NCBI GenBank assembly: GCA_958448375.1
Contig: CAUDDU010000053.1
Span: 1 to 6,731 of the forward strand
Source of the DNA: an uncultured Collinsella sp.
GTDB taxonomy: Bacteria > Actinomycetota > Coriobacteriia > Coriobacteriales > Coriobacteriaceae
Direction of reading: 5' to 3'
DNA length: 6,731 nt
The notes beneath the pieces are model-generated. The model was not told where the DNA came from and ran no database searches. It saw nothing but the letters and a program-made list of their open reading frames with translations. Positions within the stretch are counted from its first letter, which is position 1, and each line of letters starts with the position of its first letter. Below, piece by piece: positions 1 through 4,139 of this stretch. The position numbers and the translations under genes were made by a program.

Positions 1-408
1 CCAAGAGACCTTCGCCTCCATGCCGCTCGCGCAACCCAAGGCTCGCCCTATATGCTGCAACTCATCGGCTATAACATCGCCAATCGCTGCCAGGCAGGAG
101 AACACGTAACGCCAGAGCAAGTCGACGGAGCAATCGAAGCGTCAAAGGCCGATTTCGAAAACGATGTGTGTGAAACGACGCTCGCCGCGTTATCGGACCA
201 AGACGTCGCGTTTCTCTCCGCAATGACTGATGACAAAGACGCCGTGTCTCGCATTTCTGATGTTGCGAAGCGCATGTCAGTCACACCCGACTATGCGCAA
301 AAGTATCGCCGGCGCCTCATCGACGCCGGCGTTATCGAGCAGGCGCGCCGCGGTTACGTGCGCTTCGCCGTACCATATATGGCTGACTACCTGCGCAGCC
401 AGCTCTAG
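1..408 (+). CDS. AAA-family ATP-binding protein, C-terminal fragment (5' end outside window)
   Basis: The reading frame is open from base 1 to the TAG at 406-408, giving the last 135 residues of a longer protein. The ATG at 52 is internal, because the codons before it are in frame and read like the same domain. The segment around ATQGSPYMLQLIGYNIA resembles the lid region at the end of the nucleotide-binding domain in AAA_16/ATPase_2-type proteins, where a 'G-x-P-x-x-x-Q-L-x-G' pattern is usual. After it come acidic helical sequence and a tail (roughly the last 60 residues, VAFLSAMTDD to RFAVPYMADYL) with the look of a winged helix: a helix, the TPDYAQKYRRRLIDAGVIE recognition-like helix, and a short beta wing GYVRFAVP. 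Walker A and B would lie upstream and cannot be checked. Substrate and partners are unknown; proteins of this type include MNS/STAND-like regulators and ATPases linked to mobile elements. It converges on the DUF4867 gene. Confidence 0.72.
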   Translation, partial: PRDLRLHAARATQGSPYMLQLIGYNIANRCQAGEHVTPEQVDGAIEASKADFENDVCETTLAALSDQDVAFLSAMTDDKDAVSRISDVAKRMSVTPDYAQKYRRRLIDAGVIEQARRGYVRFAVPYMADYLRSQL

Positions 409-410
409 CC

Positions 411-447
411 AACCACCACAATGGGGACAGGCACCTTTGTGGTGGTT
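411..447. repeat. Inverted repeat with GGGGACAGGCACCT core just after the ATPase stop
   Basis: A perfect 10-bp inverted repeat, AACCACCACA (411-420) and TGTGGTGGTT (438-447), encloses a 17-nt loop holding GGGGACAGGCACCTTT (423-438). It begins 3 nt after the ATPase stop codon. It could act as a transcription terminator for that gene, but only two or three T residues follow the stem. The core resembles short intergenic palindromes that I associate with REP-associated tyrosine transposases; that link is memory-based inference and no transposase gene is present here. Confidence 0.5.
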
Positions 448-450
448 TGG

Positions 451-524
451 GCCCGGCTTGTCTCGATCTGTAACAGTTAGGCCGCCAAAACCGGGCCTGG
501 TGTTACAGATCGAGATTTTCGGGC
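451..524. repeat. Long inverted repeat A (cruciform-capable) of the TGTTACAGATCGAGA family
   Basis: The left arm TCTCGATCTGTAACA (461-475) and right arm TGTTACAGATCGAGA (501-515) are perfect 15-bp reverse complements separated by 25 nt. An inner stem AGGCC (479-483) with GGCCT (494-498) and an outer stem GCCCG (451-455) with CGGGC (520-524) let the whole 74 nt fold into one long hairpin. TTTT follows the right arm, so a terminator role for the plus-strand ATPase gene is possible. The same arms recur in repeat B 80 bp further on, which suggests a dispersed REP-like element rather than a one-off terminator. Confidence 0.75.
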
Positions 525-540
525 GGCCCTCTACGGTTTG

Positions 541-595
541 TCTAAATCTGTAACAGGAAGAGACGATTTAGCCCGCTAGGTGTTACAGATCGAGA
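541..595. repeat. Long inverted repeat B, second copy of the TGTTACAGATCGAGA family
   Basis: The left arm TCTAAATCTGTAACA (541-555) and right arm TGTTACAGATCGAGA (581-595) pair at 13 of 15 positions around a 25-nt spacer, the same spacer length as repeat A. The right arm plus the preceding GG is identical over 17 nt to the right arm of repeat A (499-515 and 579-595). The left arm has diverged (AA in place of CG) and can pair instead with GATTTAG at 565-571 through CTAAATC at 542-548. It ends 9 nt before the stop of the DUF4867 gene, so it lies at that gene's 3' end. No clear T-tract follows it on either strand. Confidence 0.7.
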
Positions 596-604
596 CAGAA
601 GATT

Positions 605-1249
605 CTAGTCGCAGGCGATGTCGAGGTTCTTGCCGGTGAGGCCTACGTAGCCGCCCTCGGCAGCTTTGGGGCTGTCAGCATGGCAGAGGACCCACTTGTC
701 GGTCTTCCAGTAGCAGTAGCTGTCGCCGGCGGCAGGCATGTCGGCTGCGGCCTCGGGGCGCGGCCCGTTGGTGCCAGCGGGAAGCGCGACCATCACCTGG
801 AAGCCACCGTCGTCAACCATGCACGGCGTGTAGTGGAGCGTGGTGTTGAAGACCTCGACGACCTTGCCCGCCGGCACGCGGAACGCCTTGACGCACGCGG
901 TGTCGAGCTTGCCGTCCTCGATCTCCCAGCGATGCGCCACGAGCAGGATAAAGTCGCGCGCGCCCAGGTTGAACTCACTCGCGCGGTGATACTCCAGGCA
1001 GTTGAGACGCGTATTGTGGCCGTTGCACCAGCCCAGCTGGAAGGGGCGGCCACCAAACATGAGAAAGCCCAGTTTATCGGCATCCTTGACGCCCTCGAGC
1101 TCCGGCGCACTTGCTACGTACTTGCTGCCCTCGGGAATAGGCGTGGCAGAGAGCGCATCGAGCACGGGCGACGTGAGCTCGGACGGAACGTTATCCCAGA
1201 CGTTGCCATAGGATTTGAACTCGGGATCGTTGACAGAGTAGATATGCAT
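605..1249 (-). CDS. DUF4867 family protein (cupin-like)
   Basis: A 214-residue protein matching what I know of the DUF4867 family (cupin-like fold). Visible hallmarks are GGRPFQLGWCNGHN at 66-79, LEYHRASE at 85-92, VPAGKVVEVFNTTLHYTPC at 125-143, LPAGTN at 156-161 and the C-terminal GYVGLTGKNLDI. The H88-x3-E92 spacing and nearby H79 look like cupin metal ligands, but binding is inferred. Family members are often found with sugar-catabolism genes; the reaction is not established, and here the neighbours do not decide it. It has no signal peptide or membrane segment, so it is probably cytosolic. The start chosen is the ATG at 1249: AGGAG at 1259-1255 lies 5 nt before it, whereas the longer GTG start at 1255 overlaps that ribosome binding site. 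It appears monocistronic, being separated from luxS by a terminator. Confidence 0.88.
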   Translation of the reverse strand: MHIYSVNDPEFKSYGNVWDNVPSELTSPVLDALSATPIPEGSKYVASAPELEGVKDADKLGFLMFGGRPFQLGWCNGHNTRLNCLEYHRASEFNLGARDFILLVAHRWEIEDGKLDTACVKAFRVPAGKVVEVFNTTLHYTPCMVDDGGFQVMVALPAGTNGPRPEAAADMPAAGDSYCYWKTDKWVLCHADSPKAAEGGYVGLTGKNLDIACD

Positions 1250-1254
1250 GTTCA

Positions 1255-1259
1255 CTCCT
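1255..1259 (-). promoter_or_regulatory. Ribosome binding site deciding the DUF4867 start
   Basis: On the minus strand AGGAG is followed after 5 nt (TGAAC) by ATG at 1249. The in-frame GTG two codons upstream uses the last G of this motif as its own first base, so it cannot use it as a Shine-Dalgarno sequence. Confidence 0.8.
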
Positions 1260-1272
1260 GTTCGTAAATGTG

Positions 1273-1299
1273 ACTATACAAACATTCTAGAACAAACAT
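1273..1299 (-). promoter_or_regulatory. Putative DUF4867 promoter with tandem 8-bp operator-like repeats
   Basis: On the minus strand TATAGT (1278-1273) matches a -10 box at five of six positions and would start transcription near 1266, leaving a leader of about 17 nt. Directly upstream, ATGTTTGT occurs twice (1299-1292 and 1285-1278) around the palindromic spacer TCTAGA, a 14-bp period, and the second copy abuts the -10. No good -35 hexamer is visible at 16-18 nt, so the repeats may be activator or repressor sites. A further short inverted repeat, GAGCG (1300-1304) with CGCTC (1313-1317), lies just upstream. Confidence 0.4.
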
Positions 1300-1333
1300 G
1301 AGCGATTTTGAACGCTCGTCCCGACCACTCAGC

Positions 1334-1364
1334 AAAAAGGCGCCCCCGCATAAGCGAAGGCGCC
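1334..1364 (-). terminator. Rho-independent terminator of luxS
   Basis: On the minus strand GGCGCCTTCGC (1364-1354) pairs with GCGGGGGCGCC (1349-1339) around a TTAT loop, 11 pairs including two G-U, and is followed immediately by TTTTT (1338-1334). It begins about 30 nt after the luxS stop codon, in the expected orientation, and separates luxS from the DUF4867 promoter region. Confidence 0.88.
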
Positions 1365-1393
1365 CAATGCGCGCGTTTTAGGCGATAACGCCC

Positions 1394-1882
1394 TTATGCC
1401 TGCTGATAGTGCAGGTGCTTCTCGTCGATAACGGCCAGGTCGCGGTCGAGGTAGCGGCGCGCAAGCCAGTTTGCCATGGAAAGGTTCTGGTCCAGGTAGT
1501 TGCCGCACTCCTCGGGAGCGGCTCCGGGGACATCGCCCTCAAAGCCGGCAACAAACTCGAACAGCTCACGCACGAGCGGCAGGATCTCCTCGCTCGTCAG
1601 CTCACCAAATACGACGAGGTAAAAGCCCGTGCGGCAGCCCATGGGGCCAAAGTAGACAATGCGGCTCGACCACTCGGCATGGTTGCGAAGGAACGTCGCG
1701 CCCAGGTGCTCGATGGTGTGGCACTCGGCCGTGTTCATGACCGGCTCCTTGTTGGGCGTGGTCAGGCGCAGGTCAAACGTGGTGACGGCGGCGCCGGTCG
1801 CCGGATCGCGGTCGATGCGGCTCACATACACGCCGGGCTCAAGCAGCAGATGGTCAACGGAAAAACTCGCGATGCGCTCCAT
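1394..1882 (-). CDS. luxS: S-ribosylhomocysteine lyase LuxS
   Basis: LuxS cleaves S-ribosylhomocysteine to homocysteine and 4,5-dihydroxy-2,3-pentanedione, the precursor of autoinducer-2, and so detoxifies S-adenosylhomocysteine products in the cytosol. The 162-residue length is typical. All key residues are present: metal ligands H55 and H59 in the HTIEH motif and C126 in PEECGNYLDQNL, the catalytic E58, and the catalytic cysteine C83 in FGPMGCRTGFYL (C84 in the Bacillus subtilis enzyme). The stretch NTAECHTIEHLGATFLRNH resembles clostridial LuxS forms. The ATG at 1882 has GAGAGGA (1895-1889) 6 nt upstream. A terminator follows the gene. The nucleoside hydrolase lies 103 bp upstream on the same strand, but a hairpin and a promoter-like sequence in that gap suggest separate or partly separate transcription. 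The Pfs/MTAN partner enzyme is not in this window. Confidence 0.97.
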   Translation of the reverse strand: MERIASFSVDHLLLEPGVYVSRIDRDPATGAAVTTFDLRLTTPNKEPVMNTAECHTIEHLGATFLRNHAEWSSRIVYFGPMGCRTGFYLVVFGELTSEEILPLVRELFEFVAGFEGDVPGAAPEECGNYLDQNLSMANWLARRYLDRDLAVIDEKHLHYQQA

Positions 1883-1908
1883 GGCAGATCCTCTCGGTAG
1901 TCAATTTA

Positions 1909-1973
1909 GGACGGGGCTCTTTTAGCTGGTTCGAATGGTCGCACCAATCATACCAGTCAAAAAAGCCCCGTCC
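1909..1973. repeat. 65-nt near-perfect hairpin between the nucleoside hydrolase gene and luxS
   Basis: The 31-nt arms 1909-1939 and 1943-1973 pair without bulges around a 3-nt loop (CGC, 1940-1942). I count 28 of 31 positions paired, including three G-U pairs, with mismatches A-C, A-A and U-U. The outer ten pairs, GGACGGGGCT with AGCCCCGTCC, are perfect. Three more A-T pairs are possible outside one mismatch (1905-1907 with 1975-1977). Neither strand has a U-tract directly after the stem, so it is not a standard terminator. It ends about 14 nt before the luxS ribosome binding site. Confidence 0.8.
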
Positions 1974-1976
1974 CAA
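1947..1976 (-). promoter_or_regulatory. Putative luxS promoter embedded in the hairpin
   Basis: On the minus strand TTGGGA (1976-1971) is followed after 18 nt by TATGAT (1952-1947), which is preceded by TGG, an extended -10 pattern. Transcription would start near 1940, in the hairpin loop, giving a luxS leader of about 57 nt that keeps only one hairpin arm. The -35 match is four of six. Confidence 0.45.
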
Positions 1977-1985
1977 AAAGACAAC

Positions 1986-2960
1986 TTAGCCCAGAACGCG
2001 GGCCATGCGCGCCTTGAACTCGGACAGGAAGCGCGGGGCGTCGACGGTCAGCGCCACGAGTGCGCTCTTGTCGGGGTCGGACAGACGGCGCTCATCGCAG
2101 ATGGTGCGACCGCGGTACTCACCCAGCAGATCAACACGCAGGTTGCAGCCGAGCGCGCCCACGAGCGTGGGATCAATCGCCACGGCAACCGCCAGCGGAT
2201 CGTGCAGCGCGCAGCCACCCAGGTAGGGGGCGTTCATCTCGTACGAGCCAATGTAGTGCTCCACCATACTCGCAAACGCGCAACCGGCCATGGTGCCCGA
2301 GCCCGTCCAACCGGCAATGTCGCGACGCGTGAGCACCACGCGATGCGTCACATCCAGACCCACCATAGTGAGCTTGCGGCCCGAGCGCAGCACCGCGTCG
2401 GCTGCCTCGGGGTCGCTCGCCATATTGGCCTCGGCGCCCGCGCTCACGTTACCGGGCACGGTAAGAGCGCCGCCCATCACGACCACGCGGCCGATGGACA
2501 TCATTGCCGCCGCATCGCGCTCCAGGGCGAGCGCCAGGTTGGAGAGCGGGCCGGTCGCCACGTAAATCAGATCGGGACCATAGGTGCGCGCGGCATCGAT
2601 CAGATAATCGACCGCAGCGTTACCGTCGGCCGAGGTCGCCCCCACCGGCTCGTAGGGCGACGCGGGCACGCTCGCGCCGCCGATGCCGTTCTTGCCGTGA
2701 ATGAGCGCGGTGGACGCCGGCGGCGTATAGGGCTCAGTCGCCTGCAGAGGACGGTCGGCACCCAGGTACACCGGAACCTCGGGGCGACCCAGCAGATCGA
2801 GCACCGCCAGGCAATTGTGCGCCGATTGCTCGACGCGCACGTTGCCAAAGCACGTGGTGATGCCCACGAGCTCCACCTCGGGGCTCGCGATGGCATAGGC
2901 CAGCGCCATCGCATCGTCCACTCCCATATCCAGATCAAGGATCAGCTTCTTGATTGCCAT
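1986..2960 (-). CDS. Inosine-uridine-type nucleoside hydrolase
   Basis: A 324-residue ribonucleoside hydrolase of the IUNH superfamily, which splits the N-glycosidic bond of purine or pyrimidine ribonucleosides to give base and ribose in the cytosol. The N-terminal LDLDMGVDDAMAL holds the calcium and ribose ligands D9, D11, D15 and D16. N40 in CFGN, the loop HGKNGIGG (88-95), ATGPLSNLALAL (135-146), MGGA (162-165), N171, the E177-x-N179 pair and HDP (H253, D254) complete the family active site. The active-site histidine in HDP fits the group I enzymes; sequence alone does not separate RihA, RihB and RihC specificities. The ATG at 2960 has GGAG (2971-2968) 7 nt upstream. It starts 30 nt after the ribokinase stop, so the two are almost certainly co-transcribed: the hydrolase would make ribose and the ribokinase would phosphorylate it. 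No transporter is in the window. Confidence 0.93.
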   Translation of the reverse strand: MAIKKLILDLDMGVDDAMALAYAIASPEVELVGITTCFGNVRVEQSAHNCLAVLDLLGRPEVPVYLGADRPLQATEPYTPPASTALIHGKNGIGGASVPASPYEPVGATSADGNAAVDYLIDAARTYGPDLIYVATGPLSNLALALERDAAAMMSIGRVVVMGGALTVPGNVSAGAEANMASDPEAADAVLRSGRKLTMVGLDVTHRVVLTRRDIAGWTGSGTMAGCAFASMVEHYIGSYEMNAPYLGGCALHDPLAVAVAIDPTLVGALGCNLRVDLLGEYRGRTICDERRLSDPDKSALVALTVDAPRFLSEFKARMARVLG

Positions 2961-2990
2961 TGTTCTACTCCGCTTCTCCGTCTTTATCGT

Positions 2991-3953
2991 TTAACCAAAC
3001 CAATGTTCAACTTCGGCGCGCGTGGGAATCGATTGCTGAGCGCCCAGGCGCGACACCGTCACTGCCGAGGCGCGAGCACCCGCGGCCATGCACTCAAAGA
3101 GCGGCAGGCCCTCTAGGCGAGCCGCCGCCAACGCGCCAATAAACGTATCGCCGGCGGCCGTGGTATCGACTACCGTGCTCGAAAGCGCCGGCATGCGCAG
3201 CAGCTCGCCGTCATCACCGAGCGTAACCGAGCCGGCACCACCCAGCGTGATGACCGCAGCTCCGGCGCCCTTGTCGAGCAGCGCATTGAGCGCGGCGACG
3301 CAACTCGCATCATCCGTGGGCAGAATGCCCGTCAGCACCTGGCACTCGGTCTCGTTGGGGCAGACCAAGTCGACCGCAGGCCAGACCTCCGCAGGCAACT
3401 CACAAGCAGGCGCCGGATTAAAGACCGTATAGAACCCCAGCCCATGAGCGCAAACAAGCGCCTCGGCCGTCGCTGCAAGGTCACATTCACCCTGGGCGAT
3501 AAAGACGCTTCCGGCAGCCGGGGCAATCTCGCTGGCGTCGCCGTCGAGCTCATGGGCCACCAGACGCCTCAGCGCGCAGGCAACGTCCGCGCCCGCAAGC
3601 GCATGGTTGGCGCCCGGTGACAGTATGATGCGGTTGTCGCCCTCGCAGCGAATGATGGTCGCGGTACCGGTCTCCACGTCATCGCGAAGCGCCACGAACT
3701 CAACGCCCACGCCAGCATCCTGGAGCCCTGCCACAAGCGCATCGCCAAAGGTATCGCGCCCAACAGCGCCGATCATGCACGTGCGCGCACCCATGCGCGC
3801 AGCGGCGACGGCCTGGTTGGCGCCCTTACCGCCGGCGTTGGTGATAAAGCCGCTACCGCCGACGGTCTCGCCCGCGCGCGGTATGCGCTCGCACGCCACC
3901 GAAAGGTCCATGTTCATGCTGCCGAACACCGCAACGATGCCGCGATCTGCCAT
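2991..3953 (-). CDS. rbsK: Ribokinase
   Basis: A 320-residue PfkB-family sugar kinase that phosphorylates D-ribose with ATP to ribose 5-phosphate in the cytosol. Features in order: GSMNMDL (11-17) with the ribose-contacting N14 and D16, PfkB signature 1 as NAGGKGANQAVAAARMGA (39-56), NPAPA (179-183), PNETE (199-203), the ATP-site TLGGAGS (236-242) and signature 2 DTTAAGDTF (263-271) with catalytic base D269. The combination of GGKGANQ, NPAPA and PNETE points to ribokinase rather than fructokinase or adenosine kinase. The ATG at 3953 is chosen because GAGGAGG lies 5 nt upstream; an in-frame start 11 codons earlier (3986) would bury this site within coding sequence and add residues absent from the family. 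It is the first gene of an operon with the nucleoside hydrolase and has a recognisable promoter and operator upstream. Confidence 0.94.
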   Translation of the reverse strand: MADRGIVAVFGSMNMDLSVACERIPRAGETVGGSGFITNAGGKGANQAVAAARMGARTCMIGAVGRDTFGDALVAGLQDAGVGVEFVALRDDVETGTATIIRCEGDNRIILSPGANHALAGADVACALRRLVAHELDGDASEIAPAAGSVFIAQGECDLAATAEALVCAHGLGFYTVFNPAPACELPAEVWPAVDLVCPNETECQVLTGILPTDDASCVAALNALLDKGAGAAVITLGGAGSVTLGDDGELLRMPALSSTVVDTTAAGDTFIGALAAARLEGLPLFECMAAGARASAVTVSRLGAQQSIPTRAEVEHWFG

Positions 3954-3958
3954 GGAAA

Positions 3959-3965
3959 CCTCCTC
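3959..3965 (-). promoter_or_regulatory. Strong ribosome binding site deciding the rbsK start
   Basis: GAGGAGG on the minus strand sits 5 nt before the ATG at 3953. It is the strongest Shine-Dalgarno sequence in the window and rules in favour of the 320-residue ribokinase. Confidence 0.85.
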
Positions 3966-4001
3966 ATCTGCGAGCTTTGCACCCACCGTCGATCGTCGAT
4001 T

Positions 4002-4015
4002 GTGCGCTTTCGCAC
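4002..4015. promoter_or_regulatory. Short inverted repeat at the rbsK transcription start region
   Basis: GTGCG (4002-4006) and CGCAC (4011-4015) form a perfect 5-bp inverted repeat with a 4-nt spacer, placed just downstream of the predicted rbsK -10 and covering the expected start site. Next to it, toward rbsK, the heptamer CGTCGAT is repeated in tandem (3987-4000). They could be a second operator or a leader hairpin; function is inferred from position only. Confidence 0.35.
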
Positions 4016-4016
4016 C

Positions 4017-4045
4017 TCTATAACTTTAGTTCACTTTGATGTGAA
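4017..4045 (-). promoter_or_regulatory. Promoter of the rbsK-nucleoside hydrolase operon
   Basis: On the minus strand TTCACA (4045-4040), five of six matches to the -35 consensus, is followed after exactly 17 nt by TATAGA (4022-4017), five of six matches to the -10 consensus. The start would be near 4010, giving a leader of about 57 nt. Confidence 0.65.
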
Positions 4046-4046
4046 C
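4029..4046. promoter_or_regulatory. Operator-like palindrome over the rbsK promoter
   Basis: GTTCAC (4029-4034) and GTGAAC (4041-4046) are perfect inverted half sites with a 6-nt spacer. The palindrome covers the -35 box and the upstream part of the spacer of the rbsK promoter, where a bound regulator would block RNA polymerase. A dimeric repressor responding to ribose or nucleosides is a reasonable guess, but no regulator gene is in the window. Confidence 0.55.
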
Positions 4047-4094
4047 GCACCCTTGAGGTTGCGCCAGCAGCAAGCATTCACAGGAGCAGGCAGC

Positions 4095-4100
4095 TACAAT
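4095..4100 (+). promoter_or_regulatory. Possible -10 box of the acyltransferase gene
   Basis: TACAAT matches the -10 consensus at five of six positions and lies 40 nt before the ATG at 4140, divergent from the rbsK promoter. No convincing -35 hexamer is found 16-18 nt upstream, so the call is tentative. Confidence 0.35.
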
Positions 4101-4139
4101 GAATACGTGCTGATTATTCTCGTCATTGGATGATGTTTT

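Noticed and set aside
52..408. Complete 118-residue gene starting at ATG 52
   Set aside because: The frame is open to the window edge and residues before the ATG read as the same domain, so this is the tail of a longer gene.
461..595. CRISPR-like array because of the regular 40-bp spacing
   Set aside because: Successive copies alternate in orientation and pair as hairpins, only four arms exist, and no cas gene is present.
680..1267. 195-codon plus-strand frame opposite the DUF4867 gene
   Set aside because: The minus-strand frame carries the recognised family motifs and a good ribosome binding site; this one has neither.
1909..1973. SAM or SAH riboswitch before luxS
   Set aside because: The region is a simple long hairpin without the multi-helix core expected of those riboswitches.
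1935..3116. 393-codon plus-strand frame opposite the nucleoside hydrolase gene
   Set aside because: It is the antisense shadow of a clear IUNH gene. Its translation is Arg/His/Gly-rich with no family resemblance and no ribosome binding site.
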